A stretch of 64,000 bases of DNA from Bacteroidales bacterium (GCA_017523725.1 JAFWVY010000032.1:1-64000); one strand, 5' to 3'; shown: positions 55,444 to 64,000, counted from the stretch's first letter. Made by a program: numbers and translations. Notes: generated from the sequence alone by a model not told the origin.

Positions 55444-56676
55444 ATGTCGGAAAAGAAACTTTTTGCCGAATTTCCTCCAGTCTCTACGGCGCAGTGGGAA
55501 GAAGTCATCACGCGCGACTTGAAAGGGGCTGACTATGAAAAACGGCTTGTATGGCGTACCAGCGAGGGATTCAATGTCCGTCCGTACTACCGCAGCGCGG
55601 ATCTGGAAAATCTGCAGTACTTGCATGTGATGCCCGGCGACTTCCCCTTTGTCCGCGGTGGCAAGGTGCAGCGCAATGCGTGGGAGATCTGCCAGGAATT
55701 CGATGTGGAATGCGAGAGCGAAACCAATGCCAAGGCGGTGGAAGCCGTCGAAGGCGGTGTGACGGCGCTGGCATTCAATTTCAGCAAGAAAGGCCAAAAG
55801 CGCGAGATCAAGATGCAAGGCCTGCTCAAGGACATCGATCTCGCTCAGGTCGCCGTCACGTTGGACGGAGGCGTCAACGATCCGGACATGTTGCGGTCGC
55901 TTCTGGCCGTAGCGGACGAAAAGAAAGTCCGGGAAGTCCGGGCGGCGGTCCGTTTCGACCCGCTGGGCAGCCTGGCCTGCCGTGGTCATTATTACGGACA
56001 GTCTGAGTTCCCGCTTGACACGCTTAAGCAGTTGCTGTCAGATTCCGCCGATTGTCCCCGGGTCCGGGTTATCGGCGTGGATGCCGCCCAGTTCCAGGAT
56101 GCAGGAGCCACGCTGGTGCAGGAAATGGGTATTGCTCTTTCGATGGGGGCCGAATATCTGACCCGCCTGACCGATGCCGGATGCGATGCAGCCCGGACGG
56201 CCGGCAAGATGGTATTCCGCTTTGCCGTCGGTCCCGTCTATTTTATGGAAATCGCCAAAATCCGTGCTGCACGCATGCTTTGGGCCCATCTCGTCCGGGC
56301 GTATGCGCCGGATGCGGACGTGTGCATGTACATACATGCCCGGACCGCTTCGCTGAACGCAACAGTGTACGATCCGTACGTCAACCTGCTGCGTTCGGCC
56401 ACGGAATCGATGTCGGCCGTCATCGGCGGTGCCGACATGCTGTCGGTCCTGCCGTTCGACCAGGCCTACAAGCAGCCCGATGATTTCTCCCTGCGTCTGG
56501 CCCGCAACCAGCAGGTCATCCTGAAAGAGGAATCGAATTTCGACAAGGTGGTGGATCCTTCGGCGGGTTCGTATTATATTGAGTCGTTGACTGCTTCGAT
56601 GGCCGATGAGGCCTGGAAGATCTTCCTTCAGATTCAGGACGCCGGCGGATTTGTCGCTGCCATGCAGGGGGCATGA
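55444..56676 (+). CDS. mutA: methylmalonyl-CoA mutase small subunit, N-terminal part (frame-split gene)
   Basis: A 410-residue TIM-barrel part of the small (beta) subunit. It begins MSEKKLFAEFPPVSTAQWEE and contains WRTSEGFNVRPYY and [18 protein letters not shown] near the end. The small subunit supports the catalytic large subunit in interconverting succinyl-CoA and methylmalonyl-CoA for propionate formation. The normal protein is one chain of about 615 residues. Here the frame stops after GGFVAAMQGA because of a -1 change at five G (56667-56671). One extra G would read through as GGFVAAMQGGMIQN into the next frame. Either a real split, a programmed slip or a sequence error. Confidence 0.85.
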   Translation: MSEKKLFAEFPPVSTAQWEEVITRDLKGADYEKRLVWRTSEGFNVRPYYRSADLENLQYLHVMPGDFPFVRGGKVQRNAWEICQEFDVECESETNAKAVEAVEGGVTALAFNFSKKGQKREIKMQGLLKDIDLAQVAVTLDGGVNDPDMLRSLLAVADEKKVREVRAAVRFDPLGSLACRGHYYGQSEFPLDTLKQLLSDSADCPRVRVIGVDAAQFQDAGATLVQEMGIALSMGAEYLTRLTDAGCDAARTAGKMVFRFAVGPVYFMEIAKIRAARMLWAHLVRAYAPDADVCMYIHARTASLNATVYDPYVNLLRSATESMSAVIGGADMLSVLPFDQAYKQPDDFSLRLARNQQVILKEESNFDKVVDPSAGSYYIESLTASMADEAWKIFLQIQDAGGFVAAMQGA

Positions 56677-57293
56677 TCCAGAACATGGTGGCCGAGTCGG
56701 CGAAGAAGCGCCTGGCGGCGATGGCTTCCCGCAAGGAAGTGTTGCTGGGTACCAACCAATATGCCAATCCCATCGAATTTGCCAAGGACAAGTTCGCCGC
56801 CATGCCGGAGCATACCTGCTGCGGCTGTGCCGAACCCATCGTCACGCCCGTCCGTCCCATCCGTCTGGCGGCTGCCTACGAGGCGCTCCGCCGGCAGACC
56901 GAGGAAAGTGCGCATGCCCGTCCGAAGGTGTTCATGCTTACCATCGGCGACCTGAAGATGCGGAAGGCGCGTGCCGGTTTCGCGACCAATTTCTTTGCCG
57001 TGGCCGGTTACGAAGTCATAGACAACAACGGATTCGAATCGATTGCCGCCGGTATGGAGGCCGCGGAGAAGGCGAAAGCCGACATCGTGGTCCTCTGCAG
57101 CAGCGATGATGAATACCCGCTTTATGCTGCCGAGGCGGTGGCTGCTGCGAAAGGCCGTTTCCTCCTGGTGCTGGCCGGTTATCCCAAAGCTTTGCTGGAG
57201 CAGTTGCAGCAAGCCGGAATAGACCACTTCATCTATGCAGGCCAGAATGTGCTTGAAGCGTTACAGAGTTATCAAAAAGAATTAGGTATCTGA
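56673..57293 (+). CDS. mutA: methylmalonyl-CoA mutase small subunit, C-terminal part (frame-split gene)
   Basis: A 206-residue continuation of the small subunit: the linker (KRLAAMASRKEVLLGTNQYANP) and a C-terminal domain with the B12-binding fold. The domain lacks the DxHxxG cobalamin ligand motif, as expected for the small subunit. Its first ATG overlaps the stop of the preceding frame as ATGA, so reinitiation could make it as a separate chain. It ends 3 bases before mutB. Together with the preceding part the length (616 residues) equals a normal full small subunit. Confidence 0.82.
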   Translation: MIQNMVAESAKKRLAAMASRKEVLLGTNQYANPIEFAKDKFAAMPEHTCCGCAEPIVTPVRPIRLAAAYEALRRQTEESAHARPKVFMLTIGDLKMRKARAGFATNFFAVAGYEVIDNNGFESIAAGMEAAEKAKADIVVLCSSDDEYPLYAAEAVAAAKGRFLLVLAGYPKALLEQLQQAGIDHFIYAGQNVLEALQSYQKELGI

Positions 57294-57296
57294 GCC

Positions 57297-59444
57297 ATGA
57301 ACCCGAATTTTAAAGCCATCAATTATAAAGGAAACGCCGCAGTCAAGGACGCAGCGGCGTGGAACAGCCAGCACGATATCCGGAAAGACTGGATTACGGC
57401 CGAGCAGATCGGCGTGAAACCGGTTTATACCTCCGCCGACCTGGAAGGTATGGAGCACCTGCAGTATGCCGCCGGTGTGGCCCCTTTCCTGCGCGGACCG
57501 TATTCCACCATGTATGTGATGCGTCCGTGGACCATCCGCCAGTATGCGGGATTCTCCACCGCTGAAGAATCGAATGCCTTCTACCGCAGGAACCTCGCGG
57601 CCGGCCAGAAGGGCCTCTCGGTGGCCTTCGACCTGGCTACGCACCGCGGCTACGATGCCGATCATGTGCGGGTGGTGGGTGACGTCGGCAAGGCCGGCGT
57701 GTCCATCTGCTCGGTGGAGGACATGAAGATCCTGTTCGACCAGATCCCGCTCAGCCAGATGTCGGTTTCCATGACGATGAACGGCGCCGTACTGCCGATC
57801 ATGGCCTTCTACATTACGGCGGCCCTTGAACAGGGTGCGCGTCTTGAAGAACTGGCCGGCACGATCCAGAACGACATCCTGAAGGAGTTCATGGTGCGCA
57901 ATACCTATATCTATCCGCCGGAAATGAGCATGCGGATCATCGGCGACATTTTCGCGTTCACTTCGCGGAACATGCCCAAGTTCAATTCCATCTCCATTTC
58001 GGGTTATCACATGCAGGAAGCCGGTGCGACGGCCGACATCGAGATGGCCTATACGCTGGCCGACGGTCTGGAATATCTGCGCACGGGCATCAAGGCGGGG
58101 CTGACCATCGACCAGTTCGCGCCGCGGCTCTCGTTCTTCTGGGCCATCGGCATGAACCATTTCATGGAAATCGCCAAGATGCGTGCCGCCCGGATGCTGT
58201 GGGCCAAGATTGTCAAGCAGTTCGACCCGCAACTCGAAAAATCCATGGCACTCCGTACCCACTGCCAGACCTCCGGCTGGAGCCTGACGGCGCAGGATCC
58301 GTACAACAACGTGACCCGTACGGCCATCGAGGCCATGGCTGCTGCGCTGGGACATACGCAGTCGCTGCACACCAACGCCCTCGACGAGGCCATTGCGCTG
58401 CCGACGGATTTCTCGGCGCGTATCGCGCGTAATACGCAGATTTACATACAGGAAGAGACGAAGGTCTGCAAGACGGTCGATCCGTGGGCCGGTTCCTACT
58501 ACATCGAATCGCTGACCAACGATCTGGCGCACCGGGCTTGGGAACACATCCAGGAGGTCGAGTCGCTGGGCGGCATGGCCAAGGCCATAGAGAGCGGCGT
58601 GCCCAAGATGCGTATCGAGGAGGCGGCAGCCCGGAAACAGGGCCGCATCGACTCCGGCCGGGATGTCATCGTCGGTATCAACAAATACACGTTGGCCAAG
58701 GAGGATCCCATCGACATCCTCGAGGTTGACAACACGGCGGTACGTAACCAGCAAATTGAACGCTTGCGTAAACTGAAAGCTTCGCGCAGCGAGGATGCGG
58801 TGAAGGAAGCGCTCGCCCGGATTACCGAAGCTGCGCGGACCGGCAACGGCAACCTGCTTGAGCTTTCCGTCAAGGCGGCCCAGTGCCGTGCCACGCTCGG
58901 TGAGATTTCCTACGCCATCGAAGAGGTTTCTGGAAGATACAAAGCTATGATACGTACGATTTCAGGCGTTTACGCCGCTGAGAGCCAGGAAGACGAAGAC
59001 TTTGTCGTCGGTCGGAAACTGGCTGCGGAATTTGCCGCCAAGACGGGTCGGCAGCCCCGCATCATGATTGCCAAGATGGGGCAGGACGGGCACGACCGCG
59101 GCGCCAAAGTCGTGGCCACCGGCTATGCCGACGAAGGATTCGACGTCGATATGGGACCGTTGTTCCAGACGCCGGAGGAGGCTGCCAAGCAGGCCGTCGA
59201 AAACGACGTGCACATCTTGGGTGTCTCGTCGCTGGCGGCGGGTCACAAGACACTGATCCCGCAGGTCATCGCCGAGTTGAAGAAACTCGGTCGCGAGGAT
59301 ATCATGGTGGTGGCCGGCGGTGTCATTCCGGTACAGGACTACCAGTTCCTCTATGATGCCGGTGTCGTAGCCATTTTCGGCCCCGGTTCGTCGGTGGCCA
59401 AGTCCGGTCGCCGGATGCTGGAGATTCTGCTGCAGACGCTCTGA
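57297..59444 (+). CDS. mutB: methylmalonyl-CoA mutase large (catalytic) subunit
   Basis: A 715-residue protein with the substrate-binding TIM barrel ([20 protein letters not shown], the conserved [11 protein letters not shown] and [11 protein letters not shown]) and a C-terminal cobalamin-binding domain with [12 protein letters not shown], whose His is the lower axial ligand of B12. It performs the radical carbon-skeleton rearrangement between succinyl-CoA and (R)-methylmalonyl-CoA. The gene follows the small subunit with 3 bases between and is intact. Confidence 0.96.
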   Translation: MNPNFKAINYKGNAAVKDAAAWNSQHDIRKDWITAEQIGVKPVYTSADLEGMEHLQYAAGVAPFLRGPYSTMYVMRPWTIRQYAGFSTAEESNAFYRRNLAAGQKGLSVAFDLATHRGYDADHVRVVGDVGKAGVSICSVEDMKILFDQIPLSQMSVSMTMNGAVLPIMAFYITAALEQGARLEELAGTIQNDILKEFMVRNTYIYPPEMSMRIIGDIFAFTSRNMPKFNSISISGYHMQEAGATADIEMAYTLADGLEYLRTGIKAGLTIDQFAPRLSFFWAIGMNHFMEIAKMRAARMLWAKIVKQFDPQLEKSMALRTHCQTSGWSLTAQDPYNNVTRTAIEAMAAALGHTQSLHTNALDEAIALPTDFSARIARNTQIYIQEETKVCKTVDPWAGSYYIESLTNDLAHRAWEHIQEVESLGGMAKAIESGVPKMRIEEAAARKQGRIDSGRDVIVGINKYTLAKEDPIDILEVDNTAVRNQQIERLRKLKASRSEDAVKEALARITEAARTGNGNLLELSVKAAQCRATLGEISYAIEEVSGRYKAMIRTISGVYAAESQEDEDFVVGRKLAAEFAAKTGRQPRIMIAKMGQDGHDRGAKVVATGYADEGFDVDMGPLFQTPEEAAKQAVENDVHILGVSSLAAGHKTLIPQVIAELKKLGREDIMVVAGGVIPVQDYQFLYDAGVVAIFGPGSSVAKSGRRMLEILLQTL

Positions 59445-59501
59445 CAGCGTCTGCCTGCGTCAGGGCCGGTTCCCCGCCGGGAAAGAAGGCCCCGTTTATG
59501 A

Positions 59502-59536
59502 CAAGAACCCCGGAAGTAAATCTTCCGGGGTTCTTG
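59502..59536 (+). terminator. long inverted repeat between mutB and the beta-barrel gene
   Basis: A 15-bp perfect stem (CAAGAACCCCGGAAG and CTTCCGGGGTTCTTG) around a 5-base loop, placed between two convergent genes. No clear T run follows on either side, so it could be a bidirectional terminator of a weaker type or an mRNA-end-stabilising hairpin. Confidence 0.65.
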
Positions 59537-59563
59537 CATTTCGGAGCGATGCTTCGTCCTTGG

Positions 59564-60778
59564 TTACTGGTACAGGAATTTGTAGAACCAGGTTTCTTTC
59601 AGCGTCAGGCCCAGGGTAATCTTGTGGAACCGCTCCTGCATCTGCTTGTAGCCGGTTCTGCCGAAAATGCCGTAGGAATAGACGATATCCACGATGGAAC
59701 TGCTGATGGGCAGCCCCGCACCAATGCTGAGCACGGCCTGCATGGCGTTTTTGTTGTTGAAACTGAGGTAGGCGTTCCCAATCGACAGACCCGCCTGATA
59801 TTCGATTCTGTCAAAATAGCTTTTGGGATTCTGTGCGCCAGGGATGAGGCTGACACCCATGTTGATGCGGTGTGTATCCTCGAAACGGGCACCACCGAAG
59901 GCTTTCAGGTCGGACCATTTCCGGAACGTGTAGTCAAACGACAGTTGAAGGTTGTTCCGCCGGGCATAGGATGCGCCGACACCGATGAATGAGGGCAGGT
60001 ACAGGGTTTGGTTGCGCAGCTGTTCCTCGAACAGGTCGGAGGAATACGATGAAATCTCCACATTCCGGTTCATGGTCATCTTGCCGCGGTAGCCGTACAC
60101 CAGTCCTGCGACACCGATGGCCCGGCGGTTGAACATCCGGGTGTACTGAAGTCCGAAATCCCAGTAGAACTTGTGCGTCTGCAGGCTTTTCTCGATGGTC
60201 CAGGTCCGCTGCTGCTCCGCGTTGGTGATGGTTCCGAATATGAAGGAGGTGTTGACACCGACCGACAGCTCCGGGGTCAGTTTGAACGCGTTGCCCCACA
60301 GGATGCGCGTCAGGCCGCCGCTGCCGGAATATTGCACCAGATTCGTCGAGGTCAGTCCTTCGATGTCCTGTTCCGCCTGCAGGTTGTATCCTACACTGCT
60401 GAACGGCATGATACCCAGGCTGGCCGCCCAGCGGGATGTCACCCGGAAACCGAACGCCATTTTGAAAATGTTGGCGCTCCGCATTCTTTCTGACTCGTCG
60501 CCGGCTTTGAAGAGGGAGGATTTTCCGGCCACGCTGACATCCATGACGAAGGAGAGCGTGTCGAACGCAGTGTATGAGGCCGGATTGGCGTGGTTGAGCA
60601 GTCCGGGAGAACGCATGCCGATGGCCGATCCGCCCTTGCCGGCCAGCCGGCCGGATGTCAGATCGTTGATTTCCCCCAGTCCGTACATGGAATACGGCGA
60701 TGACGTGCCGAGCTGTGCCGACAGGTCGGCTGCCAGGCACCACACGCAGACAAACAAGGCGAACAGATGTTTATTCAT
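59564..60778 (-). CDS. predicted outer-membrane beta-barrel protein
   Basis: A 404-residue protein with a signal peptide (cleavage near LSAQ) and a composition of alternating polar/hydrophobic strands ending in an aromatic-rich C-terminus (ETWFYKFLYQ), as expected for an outer-membrane barrel. The opening (SPYSMYGLGEINDLTSGRLAGKGGSAIGMR) resembles FadL/PorV-like proteins of Bacteroidota. Transport function is not shown. The gene overlaps the end of the DUF4270 gene by eight bases (an alternative start three codons upstream overlaps more), so the two are coupled. Confidence 0.75.
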   Translation of the reverse strand: MNKHLFALFVCVWCLAADLSAQLGTSSPYSMYGLGEINDLTSGRLAGKGGSAIGMRSPGLLNHANPASYTAFDTLSFVMDVSVAGKSSLFKAGDESERMRSANIFKMAFGFRVTSRWAASLGIMPFSSVGYNLQAEQDIEGLTSTNLVQYSGSGGLTRILWGNAFKLTPELSVGVNTSFIFGTITNAEQQRTWTIEKSLQTHKFYWDFGLQYTRMFNRRAIGVAGLVYGYRGKMTMNRNVEISSYSSDLFEEQLRNQTLYLPSFIGVGASYARRNNLQLSFDYTFRKWSDLKAFGGARFEDTHRINMGVSLIPGAQNPKSYFDRIEYQAGLSIGNAYLSFNNKNAMQAVLSIGAGLPISSSIVDIVYSYGIFGRTGYKQMQERFHKITLGLTLKETWFYKFLYQ

Positions 60779-62105
60779 GCGGGTCATACACCATGTATTG
60801 AATGTTCAACTGGGCCTGATTCTGCACGTCCGGATATTTGTGGTCTCCAAGTACGATGCGGTAGAGGGAGGTGTCCGGAAGCACCAGCTGCAGGTGCCGT
60901 TTATAGACGCCGATGGCTCCCAGTTCCTCCGCGATGAAGGAACTGATGCCGATGGCATAGTGGGTGTTGCGTTCGTACTGGTCTTTGACCAGGGTGCCGG
61001 TGACCGTCTCGCCTTCGGCAATGACGGGGTTCTCTTCGTCGGAAATATACAGCGTGATTCTGGACGGCAGCGGCGTTTCATCGCTGGCAGCCTCGCGGGC
61101 GGGATAGAGCCGCAGCTCTGCGTTGACGATGGCACTGAGCTTTCCGGTTTTCTCGATATCGTTCAGATAGGGGAATTCGATTTTTGAATACATGCCCGAC
61201 AATCCTTGGACAAAGGCCTTGTGTCCCGTGGTGTATGAAAACAGGTCGGTTTCGCTGTCCACCAGGCCCTCCGTCGGCGTGCCGGTCCGGTCGAACTGAT
61301 ACTGGTTGAACTGGTAGCCCGGATGGATGGGGAAGGTGATGGTGTAGTCGGTCCGGTACTCCATGATTGTGTGGTAGTACAGCTGCATGAAGAACATGGT
61401 ATCCACGGCATGGTATCCCAGGACGGCGTGGTCGTTTTCGTCGGGTACCAGGGCGAATCCCTTGAAATAACGCCTGAATTTCTCCGTCGTGGTCATCTCG
61501 TCCGCGCTGTTGCGGATTTTTTCGAGCAGGTCTTCGCCCATGGCGTCCGGCAGCCTGATTTCAACCGGCTTTGTCCGGCGCGGATGAGGGCGGAAGGTAT
61601 AGGAAACGACAGGCGTCTCTTCGTAAGGGATGGACGAGGTGTTGTAACAGTATCCGTAGATATCCTCGTTGTCCTCGATGAGTTCCTTCAGCTGATGGAT
61701 GTGGATGGTCATGTCCTGCAGCGTGTCGCCGTAGAATCTTCTGGCCGGCTGCAGGGACAGGATCAGGGAGTCGAAGATGACCGGATAGGTGACACCGGTG
61801 CTGATCGGGCTTGACGAGGCAAAGGTGGTCAGGTTGAAACAAGTGTATCCGACGGCCGATGTCGTGCCGAGATAAGGATCGTCGTACGTGCCGCAGTAGA
61901 CAATGCCGGTATTGGTCGTGACCAGCGAATCCACGATCTGGGTTGTCAGGTGGACGGTGCAGGTGTCAGTATAGACCATTTTGCCGGACGGCGACACCAT
62001 GAAGTTGCCGACGGTCATGTCGGACGAGCAGGCCCCCAAGGCGAACACCCATCCAAGCAACAGCAGGATCCATGCCGGTCGGGAAGTGTATGTTTGTCTG
62101 TGCAT
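60771..62105 (-). CDS. DUF4270 family lipoprotein
   Basis: A 444-residue lipoprotein: signal with FALGACSS (lipid-site Cys about residue 26). The body matches DUF4270: an opening with IVDSLVTTNTG and YCGTYDDPYLGTTSA, then VIFDSLILSLQP and further beta strands. This Bacteroidota-only family sits in the envelope, and its function is unknown. It leads a minus-strand pair with the beta-barrel gene and is transcribed away from the kelch gene. Confidence 0.85.
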   Translation of the reverse strand: MHRQTYTSRPAWILLLLGWVFALGACSSDMTVGNFMVSPSGKMVYTDTCTVHLTTQIVDSLVTTNTGIVYCGTYDDPYLGTTSAVGYTCFNLTTFASSSPISTGVTYPVIFDSLILSLQPARRFYGDTLQDMTIHIHQLKELIEDNEDIYGYCYNTSSIPYEETPVVSYTFRPHPRRTKPVEIRLPDAMGEDLLEKIRNSADEMTTTEKFRRYFKGFALVPDENDHAVLGYHAVDTMFFMQLYYHTIMEYRTDYTITFPIHPGYQFNQYQFDRTGTPTEGLVDSETDLFSYTTGHKAFVQGLSGMYSKIEFPYLNDIEKTGKLSAIVNAELRLYPAREAASDETPLPSRITLYISDEENPVIAEGETVTGTLVKDQYERNTHYAIGISSFIAEELGAIGVYKRHLQLVLPDTSLYRIVLGDHKYPDVQNQAQLNIQYMVYDPHE

Positions 62106-62128
62106 GCGGGCTCTTTGAAGATTAACCG

Positions 62129-62136
62129 CAAAAATA
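62129..62136 (-). promoter_or_regulatory. predicted -7 box for DUF4270 and the beta-barrel gene
   Basis: TATTTTTG on the minus strand, 23 bases upstream of the DUF4270 start. Confidence 0.5.
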
Positions 62137-62260
62137 CGGTTTTTTTGCGAAACGGCCGTACCGTGCCGCAGAAAAGCCCCTCTTTAAGTTTATTTAATGT
62201 TTTTTGCGAAAAAAACAGAGGGATGCGCCGCCGTCTGTCAGCGGGATTGAAAAAAACTCG

Positions 62261-62268
62261 TATCTTTG
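62261..62268 (+). promoter_or_regulatory. predicted -7 box for the kelch and DUF4907 genes
   Basis: TATCTTTG, 25 bases upstream of the kelch gene. No convincing -33 TTTG. The rest of the 188-base divergent gap is AT-rich without other recognisable signals. Confidence 0.55.
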
Positions 62269-62293
62269 TCCGATATTACGTAAAATATAAGCA

Positions 62294-63316
62294 ATGAAAG
62301 GGATGAAAGCGCGTAAATATTTGAAGGTCCTGCCGGTGGCGATGCTGGTACTGGCACTCGGAGCCTGCGACAACGACAATGACGATCTGGTCGGCAACTG
62401 GAAGAGCCGTTCCGATTTCGACGGGTACGCCCGGAATTCGGCTGCTTCGTTTGTGCTGGACGGAAAAGGCTATGTCTGCGGAGGTTACAAATCCACCAAA
62501 CCCTATCGGCTCGGCGACCTGTGGGAATATAACCCGACCACCAACAGCTGGGAACAGCGGGCCGACTGCCCGGGTGTGTTGCGCAACTCGGCCGTGGGCT
62601 TTGCCGCAGGCGGCAAAGGCTATTACGGCACGGGTTACAATGAGAACGACGAATACCTTAAGGACTTCTGGGAATATGACCCGGCAACCAATACCTGGAA
62701 GCAGCTGGAGGCTGAATTTCCGGGTTCCGCGCGTCATTCCGCCCTGGCCTTCAGCCTGAAAGGCAAGGGTTACGTGGGTACGGGATATGACGACAACTAT
62801 CTGAAGGACTTTTATTGCTACGATCCGGCGACAGCCTCCTGGTCGCAGGTGACGGGCTACGGCGGAAGCAAACGCTATGGCGGCTGCGTGTTCACCATCG
62901 GCAATACGGCCTACATTGTCTGCGGCAGCAACAGCCAGGGTTACACGCGTGACCTCTGGGCCTTCGATGCAGACAAGAACACCTGGACCGAGAAACGCAA
63001 AATCGCCGATGTCAGCGATGAGAACTATGACAACGACTACAATATCGTGCGCAGTTTCGGCGTCGCTTTCACTGTGGGAGACCATGGCTATGTGACGACC
63101 GGGACGAGCGGAACGCTCCGGACGGATACGTGGGAATACGACCCTGTGACGGATCTTTGGGAGGAGAAGACCAGTTTCGAAGGACTGGCCCGTGAGCAGG
63201 CTGTTTCGTTCTCCATCAACGGCCGAGGTTTTGTCACGACCGGCAAGAGTTCCTCCAACCGCTTTGACGATCTGTGGGAGTTCCTGCCGAACGACGAGTA
63301 CGACGAATATGATTAG
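62294..63316 (+). CDS. kelch-repeat lipoprotein
   Basis: A 340-residue lipoprotein (signal ending LALGAC, lipid-site Cys about residue 26). The rest consists of about six kelch-type blades, each with a Gly-rich strand (GKGYVCGGY, GKGYYGTGY, GKGYVGTGY) followed by DLWEYNPTTNSW-like segments, forming a beta propeller. Kelch propellers usually bind proteins or sugars. The gene is divergent from DUF4270 and overlaps the DUF4907 gene by eight bases. The N-terminal Met at codon 4 is an alternative start. Confidence 0.85.
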   Translation: MKGMKARKYLKVLPVAMLVLALGACDNDNDDLVGNWKSRSDFDGYARNSAASFVLDGKGYVCGGYKSTKPYRLGDLWEYNPTTNSWEQRADCPGVLRNSAVGFAAGGKGYYGTGYNENDEYLKDFWEYDPATNTWKQLEAEFPGSARHSALAFSLKGKGYVGTGYDDNYLKDFYCYDPATASWSQVTGYGGSKRYGGCVFTIGNTAYIVCGSNSQGYTRDLWAFDADKNTWTEKRKIADVSDENYDNDYNIVRSFGVAFTVGDHGYVTTGTSGTLRTDTWEYDPVTDLWEEKTSFEGLAREQAVSFSINGRGFVTTGKSSSNRFDDLWEFLPNDEYDEYD

Positions 63317-63662
63317 CAGCAGGACCATCCGTTGGGTCGGCGCGGCCGTATTGCTCATCGGACTTACGGTGTCGGGCTTCATGTACGCGGACATCTGGTC
63401 GTCGCGTTCATACGTCAAGCCTTTTGCCACGGGTGACGGGTGGGGGTACTGTGTCTATTACCATAACGAATTGCTCATCCGCCAGTCTGTGGTGCCGGCT
63501 GTACAGGGCGTGATGGAATTTCCATCCAGGAAGAAGGCGCGCCGGACGGGACTTTTGGTGCTGCAGCGCTTCCAGAAGGGGCTGGACCCCACGGTCACGC
63601 AAGAGGACCTGTTGCGCCTGCGGGTGATAAAACCTGAACATACGGGCATAAAAAAAGGATGA
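63309..63662 (+). CDS. DUF4907 domain protein
   Basis: A 117-residue protein with one N-terminal membrane helix or signal anchor (WVGAAVLLIGLTVSGF) and a small domain with GWGYCVYYHNELLIRQSVVPAVQG and DPTVTQEDLLRL, the hallmarks of DUF4907. Its function is unknown. It starts within the last codons of the kelch gene (eight-base overlap), which fits repeated pairing of DUF4907 and kelch genes next to DUF4270 in Bacteroidota. Its stop codon lies inside the terminator stem that follows. The frame continues further upstream, but only as a shadow of the kelch gene. Confidence 0.8.
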   Translation: MISSRTIRWVGAAVLLIGLTVSGFMYADIWSSRSYVKPFATGDGWGYCVYYHNELLIRQSVVPAVQGVMEFPSRKKARRTGLLVLQRFQKGLDPTVTQEDLLRLRVIKPEHTGIKKG

Positions 63663-63681
63663 CTCAGCGTCATCCTTTTTT
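63651..63681 (+). terminator. bidirectional intrinsic terminator
   Basis: A 13-bp stem (AAAAAAGGATGAC and GTCATCCTTTTTT) with a 5-base loop. The A/T-rich ends provide a T run on both strands, so it can end both the kelch-DUF4907 transcript and ddh on the opposite strand. Confidence 0.9.
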
Positions 63682-63697
63682 TATTGTTTCAACCGTA

Positions 63698-64000
63698 TCA
63701 GATTAACGTCTTAATCAGCGTTTCCCTGTTCCCGGGGATCAGGTCCATGACTGGAATCTCAGGCAGCGCGTAGGCTCCCGGCCGCTGGCGCAGGGTCGCG
63801 CGGGCGCACGACACCAGGATCTGGGCCGTCAATGCGGGGTTGTTGATTTTCATGCGGAATTCCACCAGCTGGTTGTGCGTCCGTCCCGAAACGCCCTTCC
63901 GTTCCATCAGGACGCCGTGTCCCATGTCAATGAGCGCATCGACATCGTCCACCTGCGTCACGACGGTATCGTCATGCACGAAATAGGCATCCGTCTTGAT
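63698..64000 (-). CDS. ddh: meso-diaminopimelate D-dehydrogenase, C-terminal part (cut by window edge)
   Basis: The frame runs off the right edge; about 100 C-terminal residues are visible. The sequence IKTDAYFVHDDTVVTQVDDVD, then GHGVLMERKGVSGRTHNQ and NPALTAQILVSCARATLRQRPGAYALPEIPV, matches the C-terminal domain of Ddh, which makes meso-diaminopimelate from tetrahydrodipicolinate in one NADPH-dependent step for lysine and peptidoglycan. The start lies outside the window. Confidence 0.85.
   Translation of the reverse strand: MKTDAYFVHDDTVVTQVDDVDALIDMGHGVLMERKGVSGRTHNQLVEFRMKINNPALTAQILVSCARATLRQRPGAYALPEIPVMDLIPGNRETLIKTLI

Overview
The window reads as chromosomal DNA from a member of the Bacteroidales (Bacteroidota). 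Evidence: no consistent Shine-Dalgarno sequences; repeated TAnnTTTG promoter -7 boxes; many protein families typical of the group (DUF4270, DUF4907, DUF4956, a large-insert IspG, Bacteroidota-type IlvN, diaminopimelate dehydrogenase, paired methylmalonyl-CoA mutase subunits); and gut-type glycan enzymes (GH2 beta-galactosidase, arabinose isomerase). The base composition looks GC-rich for the order, which would suit an Alistipes/Rikenellaceae-like organism, but that placement is only a guess. The window is almost entirely housekeeping and metabolic genes. I see no prophage, insertion sequence, CRISPR array or defence island, and no gene-free gap longer than about 300 bases.

Layout. 1-5.5 kb: the 3' end of an esterase, a secreted GH2 glycosidase, and on the minus strand fabG followed by a Ste24-type membrane protease. 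5.6-9.2 kb: a coiled-coil protein, zapA, a 6S RNA candidate, RNase Y and a secreted PKD protein. 9.2-12 kb (minus): galE, manC, tRNA-Arg(CCU) and gmhA, all envelope-sugar functions apart from the embedded tRNA. 12-23.5 kb (minus): cysS-ispG-tyrS-ftsK-ychF, then dnaN, a DEDDh exonuclease and an M16 peptidase. 23.5-26.5 kb (plus): asnS and rpoN. 26.5-36 kb (minus): a lipoprotein adaptor with two RND permeases, recA and recF. 36-43 kb (minus): ilvD-ilvB-ilvN, ilvC and araA. 43.4-48.4 kb: a small ferredoxin (plus), a coupled lysS-gpsA-tadA run (minus) and a thioredoxin-like lipoprotein (plus). 48.4-53.2 kb (minus): a secreted repeat protein with a VTC-domain protein and a DUF4956 membrane protein, then cmk-ispH-pfkA. 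53.3-59.5 kb (plus): priA and the methylmalonyl-CoA mutase genes. 59.5-64 kb: DUF4270 and a beta-barrel protein (minus), divergent kelch and DUF4907 genes (plus), and the 3' end of ddh (minus).

Most notable observations. (1) The ilvDBN operon is preceded by a strong promoter, a 17-codon leader peptide with seven valine codons, and an intrinsic terminator: a complete transcription-attenuation unit. (2) The small subunit of methylmalonyl-CoA mutase is split in two by a -1 frame change at a run of five G, with the stop and a new start overlapping as ATGA. (3) A 6S RNA-like hairpin lies between zapA and rny and its terminator covers the first possible rny start, which fixes the real start downstream. 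(4) PriA is much shorter than its relatives and appears to lack the winged-helix region. (5) Two small clusters of poorly understood envelope genes (VTC/DUF4956 and DUF4270/beta-barrel/kelch/DUF4907) are the best candidates for undescribed biology.

Several start codons were chosen from terminators, promoters, signal peptides or stop/start overlaps rather than from the longest frame: GH2, rny, galE, cysS, the RND adaptor, recF, ferredoxin, gpsA, lysS, the thioredoxin-like lipoprotein, cmk, the beta-barrel protein and DUF4907.
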